This document shows, one piece after another, positions 1 through 7,825 of a stretch of DNA of 18,202 nt. How positions within the stretch are numbered: position 1 is the first letter of the stretch; each line of letters starts with the position of its first letter. Position numbers and translations under genes: made by a program. This stretch comes from Novosphingobium sp. (GTDB taxonomy: Bacteria > Pseudomonadota > Alphaproteobacteria > Sphingomonadales > Sphingomonadaceae): positions 1 to 18,202 of the forward strand of contig JAQVEQ010000037.1 in the NCBI GenBank assembly GCA_028697875.1, written 5' to 3'. A model generated the notes under the pieces. It had not been told where the DNA came from, ran no database searches, and saw only the letters and a program-made list of their open reading frames with translations.

Positions 1-521
1 TAATGGAGCAGCCGCAGGACTGAATTGCCGATGTCGGTCACCGGACCGAACCAGTCCGCCGGGAGCCCGAGGTGGAGCGCGATGCGCGCGAGAATCGTGC
101 GCCCGACCCTGTCCATTTCGGCGAACAGGGCGCGGAAGGTTCCGGCAAAGCCTTCCGGCCTTTCAGGCCACACGTTCGGCGGCATGGACGGGCCGAGCAG
201 GGGATGGCCGGCAGGCAGATCGCGTCCGATATGCCAGAATTCCTTGAGGTCGCTCACGCTCGCGCCCTTGGCGGTTTCGCTGCCGAAAGGGGTGTAGCCC
301 CGGGCCCCGGCCTCACCGGGCGCGTGGTAGCGGCGTTTTTCCGCCTCGGGCAGGGCGAAGAAGGCCCGCGTCAGGTCCCAGCCGCGGGCGACGAGGGCTT
401 CGTCCAGCCCATGGTCCCGCACCATCGCGAAGCCGAAGCGTTCGAAGCTTTCGCCGATCCGGCGGGCAAATTCCTGCGGTTCGCCGGCAAGCGAGAGGAT
501 GGGGAGAGTTTCGAGCGTCAT
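1..521 (-). CDS. 2-oxoglutarate/Fe(II)-dependent oxygenase, isopenicillin N synthase family (partial, N-terminal part)
   Basis: The frame opens with ATG at 521 on the minus strand and stays open to the left edge, so about 173 residues of the N-terminal part are visible and the C-terminus lies outside. It begins MTLETLPILSLAG and continues with GFAMVRDHGLD, AFFALPEAEKRRY, GARGYTPFG and DLKEFWHIGRDLP. These are the conserved N-terminal DIOX_N features of the isopenicillin N synthase / plant 2OG-oxygenase superfamily. The HxD...H iron triad and the RxS oxoglutarate site lie in the C-terminal half and cannot be checked here. Family members are soluble oxygenases that hydroxylate or desaturate small molecules; the substrate cannot be told. 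The gene is divergent from the EVE-domain gene with only 60 bp between the two starts, which must hold both promoters. The family call is firm, the exact reaction is not. Confidence 0.85.
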   Translation of the reverse strand, partial: MTLETLPILSLAGEPQEFARRIGESFERFGFAMVRDHGLDEALVARGWDLTRAFFALPEAEKRRYHAPGEAGARGYTPFGSETAKGASVSDLKEFWHIGRDLPAGHPLLGPSMPPNVWPERPEGFAGTFRALFAEMDRVGRTILARIALHLGLPADWFGPVTDIGNSVLRLLH

Positions 522-581
522 GTGGCCGTGGGCGCTGTTTGGAGTTAAGGCGCGTCCCTATCGCGAAACGGGAGCATATGC

Positions 582-995
582 ATGAGCAAAAGCTATTGGC
601 TGATGAAATCGGAACCCGACGCCTATAGCTGGGACGATCTGGTGGCCGAGGGCGAAGGCACCTGGGACGGCGTGCGCAACCATCGTGCGGCCAACAACCT
701 GCGCGCGATGAAGGTTGGCGACCAGGCGTTCTTCTACCATTCGAATATCGGCAAGGAGATCGTCGGTATCGTCGAAATCAGCGTGGAGGGCATTGCCGAC
801 CCGACCGATCCCGAAGGCAAGTGGGCGGCGGTGAAAGTAAAGCCCGTGCGCAAGCTGGCGCAGCCGGTGACGCTCAAGGCGGTTAAGGCCAATCCCGCAC
901 TGGCCGGGATGGAACTGGTCCGCCTGTCGCGCCTCTCGGTCGCTGCGGTGCGTCCGGAAGAGTGGCGCGAAGTGCTGGCGATGGCCGGAGAATAG
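582..995 (+). CDS. EVE domain-containing protein
   Basis: This 137-residue protein is essentially one EVE domain, a PUA-like fold thought to bind modified bases in nucleic acid. The signature segments are present: YWLMKSEPDAYSWDDL at the N-terminus, TWDGVRNHRAANNLRAMKVGD around residues 27-47, FFYHSN, then the KWAAVKVKPV strand and a C-terminal PEEW helix. The length is typical of stand-alone bacterial and thymocyte-nuclear-protein-1-like EVE proteins (about 135-155). The ATG at 582 is preceded by GGGAG at a proper distance; an ATG six bases upstream is in another frame. The gene is single and divergent from the oxygenase gene. The function in this host is unknown. Binding of modified DNA or RNA is inferred from the family. 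Confidence 0.92.
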   Translation: MSKSYWLMKSEPDAYSWDDLVAEGEGTWDGVRNHRAANNLRAMKVGDQAFFYHSNIGKEIVGIVEISVEGIADPTDPEGKWAAVKVKPVRKLAQPVTLKAVKANPALAGMELVRLSRLSVAAVRPEEWREVLAMAGE

Positions 996-1088
996 GGCCT
1001 GCTTCCCGCCAGTTATGGTTAAGGGGACGGGTTAATGTTCCATCCTGCTACAGTGGACTAATCCGGCCCGGACTGCTCTTCCCTGTGG

Positions 1089-1103
1089 TTAAGATCAGGT
1101 TAC
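1089..1103 (+). promoter_or_regulatory. CtrA-like box (TTAA-N7-TTAC)
   Basis: TTAA at 1089-1092 and TTAC at 1100-1103 are separated by exactly seven bases, one mismatch from the alphaproteobacterial CtrA consensus TTAA-N7-TTAA. The box lies only 10 bases upstream of the ATG of the 64-residue small protein, so it would overlap the transcription start region. A chance match of this quality is possible. Confidence 0.35.
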
Positions 1104-1113
1104 CATCGGGGGC

Positions 1114-1308
1114 ATGAGGCGCTCCCTTGTTCTGACCGACGAATCGGCCCGGCACCCGTTCCTGGCATCGCTTCCGCCGCATGTCCGCCGCGTTTGCGCC
1201 CCTTCCGTGCGCCAGCCGCGGCGATGGGCGCTTTCATTCGGCGACTTGCGCCATTTCATGATGGCCTACTGCGCGAGCTTCCTCGCCGTCAGCGTCTTCA
1301 TCTACTGA
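1114..1308 (+). CDS. Small hypothetical protein with one C-terminal membrane segment
   Basis: This 64-residue frame is basic and Arg-rich in its first 40 residues (RRSLVLTD, PPHVRRV, RQPRRWALS). It ends in one hydrophobic stretch, FMMAYCASFLAVSVFIY, long enough to cross the membrane once, leaving almost no residues beyond it. The ATG at 1114 follows a G-rich run (CGGGGG) close enough to act as a weak ribosome binding site. The gene sits between the EVE gene and the convergent MFS gene, only 3 bp from the latter's stop codon, and the competing frames here look like shadows. From memory, short proteins with this layout (basic region, FxxxYxxxFLAVxxFI tail) occur in Sphingomonadales genomes; I cannot confirm homology. 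The function is unknown. A CtrA-like box lies directly upstream. Confidence 0.55.
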   Translation: MRRSLVLTDESARHPFLASLPPHVRRVCAPSVRQPRRWALSFGDLRHFMMAYCASFLAVSVFIY

Positions 1309-1311
1309 TCC

Positions 1312-2637
1312 CTAGCGGGACGGCGTGTCCGGGCAGGCGGTGGCGCATTCCGCGCGGTACAGCACGCGGCCGAACCAGGCCGAAACCAGGCACATGGCGG
1401 CGCTCAGCAGCAGCTGGTTGGCAATGGCCACGCCCATGGCGCTGAGCGACACGGCCAATACCGCCCCCGCCACCATGGCGCCCGAATTGACGATATTGTT
1501 CGCCGCGATGGTCCGTGCCGCCTGGGACGGATCGACCCGTGTTGTCAGGAAGGCATAGAGCGGCACGACGAACATCCCGCCGGACACCGCGATGCCGAGT
1601 AGAGTCAGCAGCAGGGGGATGGCGAGCGGTTGCGCGATGAATTCGCCCACGCTCAGGAGATGTCCGCCCGTGGGGATGACCCATGCCTGGCACACGAGGT
1701 GGAAAGCGACGACGAACAGCCCCATGACGAGCACCGATGCCGGGGCATACCGTGCCGAGACGTCGCCTTTCAGCAAGGCGTTGATCGACATGGAACCGAT
1801 CGCCACCCCGACCGAGAAGATCACCAGGAACAGGCTGGCCACTTCCTTGCTGGCCATCAGGACGTTCTTGGCGAGCGGAGGGAACTGGATGAACAGCACC
1901 GCGCCGATGGTCCAGAAGACGCTGATCGCAAGTATCGCGTAGTAGACGCAGCGTTCGTGCATCGTGTTGCGCACCAACGCGATGGAGGCGCGGATTACAT
2001 GGTGGTCGAGCGGTTGCGCCTCGCTGAGCGGGGGGGCAGGGGGCACGGCCCGGCTGGTGACGTAGCCGGTCAAGGCCGTGACGACGACCATGCCGGCGGC
2101 CCATTCGACCGGGATCCAACCGGCGAGAATCGTACCGGCCAGCACTGCCATATAAGTGCCGGCTTCGACCAGGCCGGTGCCGGCCAGCACTTCCTCTTTC
2201 CGGAGATGCTGCGGCAGGATCGCGTACTTGATCGGCCCGAAGAAGGTCGAATGGATGCCCATGGCGAACAGCGCCAGCAGCATCAGGGGGATCGCCAGCG
2301 TGCCTGTCATCACGCCTTTCCAGGCCAGCAGCAGGCCGGTCGCCCCGCACAGCATGATGAGGATCTCGCAGGCCTTGATGACACGGATGATCCGCGCCTT
2401 GTCGCGCATGTCGGCCAGTTGTCCGGAGAGGGCGGAGAGGACGAAGAACGGCAGGATGAACACGGCCGAGGCGATGGCGCTGAACTTCGCTTCCGCCGCC
2501 TCGGAATTGTAGACGCTGTACACCACGAACAGCACCATGGCGTTCTTGTACAGGTTGTCGTTGAAGGCGTTGAGCAGTTGCGTGACGAACAGTGGCAGGA
2601 AGCGCCGCCGGCGCAGGAGATGCGTCGATGTTGTCAT
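1312..2637 (-). CDS. MFS transporter, LplT-like (lysophospholipid transporter type)
   Basis: This 441-residue polytopic membrane protein carries the MFS hallmark QLADMRDKARIIR in the loop after the second helix, and about 11-12 hydrophobic segments. The opening LLNAFNDNLYKNAMVLFVVY and the segment FFGPIKYAILPQHL are characteristic of the LplT branch, which flips lysophospholipids across the inner membrane for re-acylation. In many proteobacteria this domain is fused to, or adjacent to, the acyltransferase / acyl-ACP synthetase Aas. Here it stands alone. The ATG at 2637 faces pgsA, a phospholipid synthesis gene, across a 111-bp divergent spacer. That fits a membrane lipid role but does not prove it. 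Another MFS substrate is possible. The 3' end meets the small gene at 1308 tail to tail. Confidence 0.85.
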   Translation of the reverse strand: MTTSTHLLRRRRFLPLFVTQLLNAFNDNLYKNAMVLFVVYSVYNSEAAEAKFSAIASAVFILPFFVLSALSGQLADMRDKARIIRVIKACEILIMLCGATGLLLAWKGVMTGTLAIPLMLLALFAMGIHSTFFGPIKYAILPQHLRKEEVLAGTGLVEAGTYMAVLAGTILAGWIPVEWAAGMVVVTALTGYVTSRAVPPAPPLSEAQPLDHHVIRASIALVRNTMHERCVYYAILAISVFWTIGAVLFIQFPPLAKNVLMASKEVASLFLVIFSVGVAIGSMSINALLKGDVSARYAPASVLVMGLFVVAFHLVCQAWVIPTGGHLLSVGEFIAQPLAIPLLLTLLGIAVSGGMFVVPLYAFLTTRVDPSQAARTIAANNIVNSGAMVAGAVLAVSLSAMGVAIANQLLLSAAMCLVSAWFGRVLYRAECATACPDTPSR

Positions 2638-2748
2638 GATTGCTAAACGGACCCTCTTACCTCGCAGGCGACCCTAGCGGCTGGTCGGCGTGCGGCAAGT
2701 GCTATCGGCGCTTTTTTGCTGCGGCGTTAACGGCTATGCGCGATTGTC

Positions 2749-3342
2749 ATGTTGACGCTGCCGAACATCCTCACCCTGTCCCGCATCCTGGCTGTGCCGC
2801 TGCTCGCCTTCCTGCTGTGGTGGCCGGATTGGGAACTCGGTTACGGTCTGGCCTTCGGGCTTTACTGCCTGATGGGGATTACCGACTATTTCGACGGGCT
2901 GCTCGCACGGTCGAGTGGGACGGTTTCGAAGCTCGGCATTTTCCTCGATCCGATCGCGGACAAGATCATGGTCGCGGCCGTCATCCTGGTGCTGACGGCG
3001 CAGGGCGTGCTGCGCGGGCCCTATGTCGGCGACATGCACGTGATCGCGGGGCTGGTGATCCTGATCCGCGAGATTGCCGTGTCGGGCCTGCGGGAATTCC
3101 TGGGCGGGCTGCAGGTTTCCGTTCCCGTGTCGCAGCTCGCCAAGTGGAAGACGGCCTTCCAGCTGATCGCCCTGGGGGCGCTGATCCTGGGCAAGGCGCT
3201 GCCGGGATGGAATATCGCACTGGCCGGCCTCGAAATGAACCTGCCGCATACGGTGGGCCTTGCGACGCTGTGGGCGGCGGCGATCCTGACGCTGGTGACG
3301 GGCTGGGATTACCTGCGCGTCGGCTTGAAGCACATGGATTGA
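2749..3342 (+). CDS. pgsA: CDP-diacylglycerol--glycerol-3-phosphate 3-phosphatidyltransferase
   Basis: This 197-residue integral membrane enzyme makes phosphatidylglycerophosphate from CDP-diacylglycerol and glycerol-3-phosphate, the committed step to phosphatidylglycerol and cardiolipin. The CDP-alcohol phosphotransferase motif DG-x2-AR-x8-G-x3-D-x3-D is complete: D46, D49-G50, A53-R54, G63, D67 and D71, in a segment reading TDYFDGLLAR and GIFLDPIADK. The N-terminus MLTLPNILTLSRI is the standard PgsA start and supports the ATG at 2749. The length matches the family (about 180-200). Several hydrophobic helices follow the motif. It lies opposite an LplT-like transporter and converges with the GFA-family gene 34 bp downstream. 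Confidence 0.95.
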   Translation: MLTLPNILTLSRILAVPLLAFLLWWPDWELGYGLAFGLYCLMGITDYFDGLLARSSGTVSKLGIFLDPIADKIMVAAVILVLTAQGVLRGPYVGDMHVIAGLVILIREIAVSGLREFLGGLQVSVPVSQLAKWKTAFQLIALGALILGKALPGWNIALAGLEMNLPHTVGLATLWAAAILTLVTGWDYLRVGLKHMD

Positions 3343-3376
3343 TTCGGGGATCGAGCCTGGGATTGAACCGGGCCGC

Positions 3377-3805
3377 CTAGCCGGACGCCTTCTCGAAGCG
3401 CAGGATACCCGCGATCCGCACCTTTCCGTCATTGTCGCGCGGGTGGGCGGTCCCGTCCAGGACCACGACCTCTTCGAAATCGAAAGGGCTCAGCCCTTCG
3501 AGGCAGGCCACGTTGACGCCGTACTGGTTGGGGTTCGAGCGGCGTTGATGATGGGTGTAGATCCCGCACTTCGAACAGAAATAGTGCCGCGCCTGACCGG
3601 TGCCGAAACGGTATTCGGTCAGCGCCTCCTCGCCTGCGGTGACCACCAAGCCGCCCAGCTCGGCGGAAACCGCGACCGCGCCGCGCATCCGGCAGTAAGA
3701 ACAGGTGCATCGCCGCGCCGTGTTCAGGCCGTCGGAAAGGTGGACATGGAAGCGCACTGTGCCGCAGTGGCAAGCCCCGTCGATCTCGGCGATGTCGCGG
3801 TCCAT
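3377..3805 (-). CDS. GFA family zinc-binding protein (CENP-V/GFA domain)
   Basis: This 142-residue protein is a single GFA domain. The zinc ligands are visible in order: CHCGTV at residues 12-17, CSYC at 35-38 and CSKCG at 77-81. RFGTGQARHYFC and the tail containing VNVACLEG also fit the fold. The family is named for glutathione-dependent formaldehyde-activating enzyme, but most members are of unknown function and a formaldehyde role should not be assumed. The ATG at 3805 directly abuts the TGA of the oxyR-like gene (3806-3808) with no spacer, so translation is likely coupled and the two genes share a message that starts at rnd. Linkage to a peroxide regulator suggests a thiol or redox context; this is inference. 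Confidence 0.88.
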   Translation of the reverse strand: MDRDIAEIDGACHCGTVRFHVHLSDGLNTARRCTCSYCRMRGAVAVSAELGGLVVTAGEEALTEYRFGTGQARHYFCSKCGIYTHHQRRSNPNQYGVNVACLEGLSPFDFEEVVVLDGTAHPRDNDGKVRIAGILRFEKASG

Positions 3806-4702
3806 TCAGCCGTCCCTGAGTTCGTCCGCGAGCATCTGGAATTCATCGCTGCGGGGTGAATTCTTGCGCCAGACCAGCGCGATCTCGCGGCTGGCGCTTT
3901 TCGATTTCAAGGGCCGCGCGACGACTTCCGTGCCGTTGAGGATGCCCGCGTCCAGCGCCATTTTCGGCACGATGGTAAGGCCGAGGCCATTATCGACCAT
4001 CTGCACCAGGGTGTGCAGGCTGGTGCCGATCATAGTGGCGCTGGCGCGCAGTTCCGGGCGGTTGCAGGCGGCCAGCGCATGTTCCTTGAGGCAGTGGCCG
4101 TCTTCCAGCAGCAGCAGGCGCCCCTCGTCGATCATCGTGGGCGGGATTTCGTCCGGCGGGTTGCGCGGGTCGTCCTTGGGAAAGGCGACATAGAGCGCAT
4201 CGTCGCAGATCTTGGCCGTTTCGACTTCGCCCGTGGCGAAGGGCAGGGCCAGCAGCACGCAGTCGGCCCGCCCGTGGTGGAGCGATTCGATCGCGTCGGC
4301 ACTGGTTTCCTCGCGCAGGAACAGCTTGAGTTGCGGGCGTTCCTTGCGCAGGCGAGGCAGGATGCGCGGCAGCAGGAAGGGCGCGATCGTGGGGATTACG
4401 CTCATTCTCAATTCGCCTGCGAGCGGCTGCCCGGCCGACTGGACCAGTTCGGACAGCTCTTCCGCCTCGCGCAGCAGACGGTGCGCCTTTGCGACCACGG
4501 CATTGCCGAGCGGAGTGAAGCGCACCACGCGCCGGCTGCGTTCGACCAGAGTCACGCCGAGCAGCGATTCCAGTTCGCGCAGGCCGGCGGAGAGGGTCGA
4601 CTGGGAAACGAAACAGCTTTCTGCCGCGCGGCCGAAATGGCCATGCTCATGCAGCGCGACGAGATATTGCAGCTGCTTGAGCGTCGGCAGATAAGTGCTC
4701 AT
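3806..4702 (-). CDS. oxyR: LysR-family peroxide-sensing regulator, OxyR type
   Basis: This 298-residue protein has an N-terminal winged helix-turn-helix (LPTLKQLQYLVALHEHGHFG, then CFVSQSTLSAGLRELE and FTPLGNAVV). A LysR substrate domain follows from about residue 95. The redox site is visible as EDGHCLKEHALAAC, with C204 and C213 nine residues apart, the same spacing as C199 and C208 of E. coli OxyR, where oxidation forms the activating disulfide. This strongly favours OxyR over a generic LysR protein. The start ATG at 4702 is chosen because it overlaps the rnd stop codon as ATGA; a longer open frame upstream of it is only the shadow of rnd. GFA begins immediately after its stop. Targets are expected to be peroxide defence genes elsewhere. 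Confidence 0.9.
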   Translation of the reverse strand: MSTYLPTLKQLQYLVALHEHGHFGRAAESCFVSQSTLSAGLRELESLLGVTLVERSRRVVRFTPLGNAVVAKAHRLLREAEELSELVQSAGQPLAGELRMSVIPTIAPFLLPRILPRLRKERPQLKLFLREETSADAIESLHHGRADCVLLALPFATGEVETAKICDDALYVAFPKDDPRNPPDEIPPTMIDEGRLLLLEDGHCLKEHALAACNRPELRASATMIGTSLHTLVQMVDNGLGLTIVPKMALDAGILNGTEVVARPLKSKSASREIALVWRKNSPRSDEFQMLADELRDG

Positions 4703-5892
4703 GCGTTGGAGACCATCGTTTCCGTCATCTCGTCGATATGCGTCATCTTGAGCCTGCCGTCGAGCACGGCGAAGGCCAGGCGTCCTTCGACCAGTTCCAG
4801 CGCATCCCGCCCGAACATCTCGTAGCGCCAGCCTTCCAGGACCCGCAGCTTGCGGACCCCGGCGGCAAGCGCTTCCAGCTCGTCGCTGCGGGTCAGCAGG
4901 CGGGCGGCAACGTCGATTTCCCGTGCGCGAATCTTGAGCAGCAGCTTGAGCAGGTCGGCCACGAGTGCGCCTTCCTTGCCCAGCGGGGCGCCGCGCGGGG
5001 CCTTGGCCGGCAGTTCGTCCTGCGGCAGCGGCTCGGCATCGGCCAGCGTGCGCATCAGGCGCTTGCCGATCTCGTTGTCGCTCCACGCCTGCGAGAGGCC
5101 GCGCACTTTGGAAAGATCGGGCTGCTTCTTGGGCGGATTGCTGGCAAGGTCGGCCAGGGTTTCGTCGCGCATGATCCGGCCGCGCGGGATGTTCTTGTCC
5201 TGCGCTTCCAGTTCGCGCCACGCGGCCAGCGCCTTCAGCCGGCCGAGTACCGCGGTGTTGCGGCCGGGCGCGCGAATCTTGCGCCAGGCACGCGAGGGAT
5301 CGTTGCGGTAGTTTTCCGGGTCGGCGAGATTTTCCATCTCGATGTCGAGCCATTCGCCGCGCCCGGTCTTGATCAGCCGCTTGAGGAGCTTGGGGAAGAT
5401 CTTCGACAGGTGCGTCACGTCGCCGATGGCATATTCGATCTGGCGTTCGGTCAGCGGGCGGCGCGACCAGTCGGTAAAGCGTGCGCCCTTGTCGATCGTG
5501 AACCCCAGCCAGCTTTCGACGAGGTTGGCATAGCCGATCTGTTCGGACTGGCTGACCGCCATCATCGCGATCTGCGTGTCGAAGATCGGGTGAGGTGTCC
5601 GCCCGGTAAGGTTGTAAATGATTTCAACATCCTGCCCGCCCGCGTGGAAGACTTTCAGCACGTCTTCGTTGTTGGTCAGCAGGTCGAGAAGGGGGGTCAG
5701 GTCGAGACCGTCGGCCAGCGGATCGATCGCCGCGGCTTCCTTGTCGTCGGCGATCTGCACCAGGCACAATTCCGGCCAGTAGGTGTTCTCGCGCATGAAT
5801 TCGGTATCGACGGCGACAAAGTCGGCCTGGGAGAGACGGGCGCACAGCTCTGCGAGTTCGTCGGTCTTGGTAATGAGTTTGTGTATCTTCAT
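4699..5892 (-). CDS. rnd: Ribonuclease D
   Basis: This 397-residue 3'-5' exoribonuclease takes part in tRNA 3'-end maturation and RNA decay. The DEDDy exonuclease motifs are intact: D29/E31 in AVDTEFMRENTYWPELCLVQ, D88 in HAGGQDVEIIYN, and Y154 with D158 in EYAIGDVTHL. An HRDC domain follows (about residues 205-290: VLGRLKALAAWRE, IPRGRIMRDETLADLA). A final helical domain resembles that of alphaproteobacterial RNase D. I prefer the ATG at 5892, whose product starts MKIHKLITKTDELAELC and matches the family start, over a GTG at 5931 in the same frame. The TGA overlaps the oxyR ATG by four bases, giving translational coupling. The gene is divergent from aspS. Confidence 0.93.
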   Translation of the reverse strand: MKIHKLITKTDELAELCARLSQADFVAVDTEFMRENTYWPELCLVQIADDKEAAAIDPLADGLDLTPLLDLLTNNEDVLKVFHAGGQDVEIIYNLTGRTPHPIFDTQIAMMAVSQSEQIGYANLVESWLGFTIDKGARFTDWSRRPLTERQIEYAIGDVTHLSKIFPKLLKRLIKTGRGEWLDIEMENLADPENYRNDPSRAWRKIRAPGRNTAVLGRLKALAAWRELEAQDKNIPRGRIMRDETLADLASNPPKKQPDLSKVRGLSQAWSDNEIGKRLMRTLADAEPLPQDELPAKAPRGAPLGKEGALVADLLKLLLKIRAREIDVAARLLTRSDELEALAAGVRKLRVLEGWRYEMFGRDALELVEGRLAFAVLDGRLKMTHIDEMTETMVSNA

Positions 5893-5941
5893 CTGTCGGT
5901 TTCTGGTTATGGCAAAGGATGGCCTGACCACCCGGCGCGGG

Positions 5942-5970
5942 TTGACAAAATCGCCGTGTTACCCTGTTAG
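5942..5970 (+). promoter_or_regulatory. Sigma-70-type promoter of aspS
   Basis: A perfect -35 hexamer TTGACA at 5942-5947 is followed after exactly 17 bases by TGTTAG at 5965-5970 as a plausible -10. Transcription would begin near 5977, leaving a leader of about 40 nt before the aspS ATG at 6018. It lies in the 125-bp spacer between the divergent rnd and aspS starts and points toward aspS. Confidence 0.6.
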
Positions 5971-6017
5971 CGCCGCCTTCCCCCTGCCCGATTGAAGGCA
6001 AATTGGAAAGAGTTTCG

Positions 6018-7808
6018 ATGGTGCATCCTTATCGTTCCCACAACTGCGGCGCCCTGACCAAGGGCGATGTCGGCCAGACCGTCCGTCTTTCGGGCTGGGT
6101 GCATCGCAAGCGCGACCATGGCGGCGTGCTGTTCGTCGACCTGCGCGACCACTACGGGATTACCCAGATCGTCGCGGACGAAGACAGCCCGGCACTGGCC
6201 CTGCTGGATGCCCTGCGCGTGGAATCGGTCGTCACGATCGACGGCGAAGTGAAGGCGCGCAGCGAAGCGACCGTCAATCCGAACCTTGCGACGGGCGAGA
6301 TCGAAGTCTTCGCCCGCTCGGTGGAGGTGCAGAGCCGGGCCGAGGAGCTGCCGATGCCGGTCGCGGGGGAACAGGAATATCCCGAGGATATCCGCCTCAA
6401 GTACCGCTTCCTCGACCTGCGGCGCGAGACGTTGCACAAGAACATCGTCACTCGCACGAAGATCATTTCGGACATGCGCCGGCGGATGGAAGGGGCAGGC
6501 TTTACCGAATATTCGACCCCGATCCTGACGGCCTCCAGCCCCGAGGGCGCGCGCGACTTCCTCGTGCCCAGCCGTATCCACGCCGGGAAGTTCTATGCGC
6601 TGCCGCAAGCGCCGCAGCAGTACAAGCAGCTGCTGATGGTCGCCGGTTTCGACCGCTATTTCCAGATCGCCCCGTGTTTCCGCGACGAAGACCCGCGCGC
6701 CGACCGCCTGCCGGGCGAATTCTACCAGCTCGACCTCGAAATGAGCTTCGTTACCCAGGAAGAGATATGGGAAACGATGGAGCCGGTGATCGCGGGCGTG
6801 TTCGAAACGTTCGCGGAAGGCCGCCACGTCACCCCGTCGGGCAGCTTCCCGCGCATCCCCTACGCCGAATCCATGCTGAAGTACGGCACGGACAAGCCGG
6901 ACCTGCGCAACCCGCTGATTATTTCGGATGTCGGCAGGCACTTCGAACAGTCGGGCTTCGGCCTGTTCGAGAAGATCGTCGGCTCGGGCGGCGTGGTCCG
7001 CGTGATCCCGGCGCCGAACACGGCGGACAAGAGCCGCAAGTTCTTCGACGACATGAACAACTGGGCCCGCAGCGAAGGCTTTGCAGGCCTGGGCTATGTC
7101 ACTCGCAAGGGCGGTGAGTTCGGCGGCCCGATCGCCAAGAACCACGGGCCGGAGCGGATGGAAGAGCTCTACAACGAGCTGGGCCTGGGCCCGGACGACG
7201 GCCTGTTCTTCGCCGCGGGCAAGGAAACGGACGCGGCCAAGCTCGCCGGTGCCGCGCGCATCCGCGTGGGCGAGGAGCTGGACCTCATCGCCAAGGACCG
7301 CTTCGAACTGGCGTGGATCGTCGATTTCCCGTTCTACGAATGGGACGAGGACGAGAAGAAGGTCGAATTCAGCCACAATCCGTTCTCGATGCCGCAGGGC
7401 GGGATCGAGGCGCTGGAAGAGCATGATCCGCTGACGATCAAGGCCTACCAGTACGACCTCGTCTGCAACGGCTACGAAATCGCCTCGGGCTCGATCCGTA
7501 ACCACATGCCCGACACCATGGTGAAGGCGTTCGAACTGGTCGGCCTGTCGAAGCAGGACGTGGAAGACCGCTTCGGCGGCCTCTACCGCGCGTTCCAGTA
7601 CGGCGCGCCGCCGCACGGCGGGATGGCTGCCGGGGTCGACCGGATCGTCATGCTGCTGTGCGGCGCGGTGAACCTGCGCGAGATCACGCTGTTCCCGATG
7701 AACCAGCGGGCCGAAGACCTGCTGATGGGGGCGCCGAGCCCGGCCGAACTCCGGCAGTTGCGCGAACTGCACTTGCGGATCGTGGAACCGCCCAAGCCGC
7801 AGGGCTGA
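6018..7808 (+). CDS. aspS: Aspartyl-tRNA synthetase (probably non-discriminating, Asp/Asn)
   Basis: This 596-residue class II synthetase is of the bacterial type. It has an N-terminal OB-fold anticodon domain (GQTVRLSGWVHRKRDHGG), the catalytic domain with motif 2 FRDEDPRADRLPGEFYQLD, a bacterial GAD insertion domain in the middle, and motif 3 GGMAAGVDRIVMLL near the C-terminus. The ATG at 6018 gives the usual short N-terminus and has GGAAAGAG just upstream; a TTG at 6003 is in frame but lacks that spacing. In the anticodon-recognition loop RKRDHGG, residue 34 is His. The same position is His in the Pseudomonas aeruginosa non-discriminating enzyme and Leu in discriminating E. coli AspRS. This suggests that the enzyme also charges tRNA-Asn for GatCAB, the usual alphaproteobacterial arrangement. 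That part is inference. Confidence 0.96.
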   Translation: MVHPYRSHNCGALTKGDVGQTVRLSGWVHRKRDHGGVLFVDLRDHYGITQIVADEDSPALALLDALRVESVVTIDGEVKARSEATVNPNLATGEIEVFARSVEVQSRAEELPMPVAGEQEYPEDIRLKYRFLDLRRETLHKNIVTRTKIISDMRRRMEGAGFTEYSTPILTASSPEGARDFLVPSRIHAGKFYALPQAPQQYKQLLMVAGFDRYFQIAPCFRDEDPRADRLPGEFYQLDLEMSFVTQEEIWETMEPVIAGVFETFAEGRHVTPSGSFPRIPYAESMLKYGTDKPDLRNPLIISDVGRHFEQSGFGLFEKIVGSGGVVRVIPAPNTADKSRKFFDDMNNWARSEGFAGLGYVTRKGGEFGGPIAKNHGPERMEELYNELGLGPDDGLFFAAGKETDAAKLAGAARIRVGEELDLIAKDRFELAWIVDFPFYEWDEDEKKVEFSHNPFSMPQGGIEALEEHDPLTIKAYQYDLVCNGYEIASGSIRNHMPDTMVKAFELVGLSKQDVEDRFGGLYRAFQYGAPPHGGMAAGVDRIVMLLCGAVNLREITLFPMNQRAEDLLMGAPSPAELRQLRELHLRIVEPPKPQG

Positions 7809-7825
7809 GGCGGCCGGCAACTGCT

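Noticed and set aside
1019..1035. TTAA-N9-TTAA as a second CtrA site
   Set aside because: Spacing is nine instead of seven bases, so it does not fit the consensus.
1298..2350. Long minus-strand frame of 350 codons overlapping the transporter gene
   Set aside because: It is an Arg/Gly/Pro-rich shadow in another frame of the MFS gene; the MFS frame has clear membrane helices and motifs.
2638..2748. Promoters in the MFS-pgsA divergent spacer
   Set aside because: They must exist, but I could not find a hexamer pair good enough to name; only a T-run and scattered TTAA-like words are visible.
5893..5931. Upstream GTG at 5931 as the RNase D start
   Set aside because: The 13 added residues (VRPSFAITRNRQ) are not seen in the family start, and the ATG at 5892 matches the usual N-terminus.
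4738..5970. 410-codon plus-strand frame opposite rnd
   Set aside because: Antisense shadow; RNase D motifs on the minus strand are complete.
5967..7820. 617-codon minus-strand frame opposite aspS
   Set aside because: Antisense shadow of a gene with unmistakable AspRS motifs.
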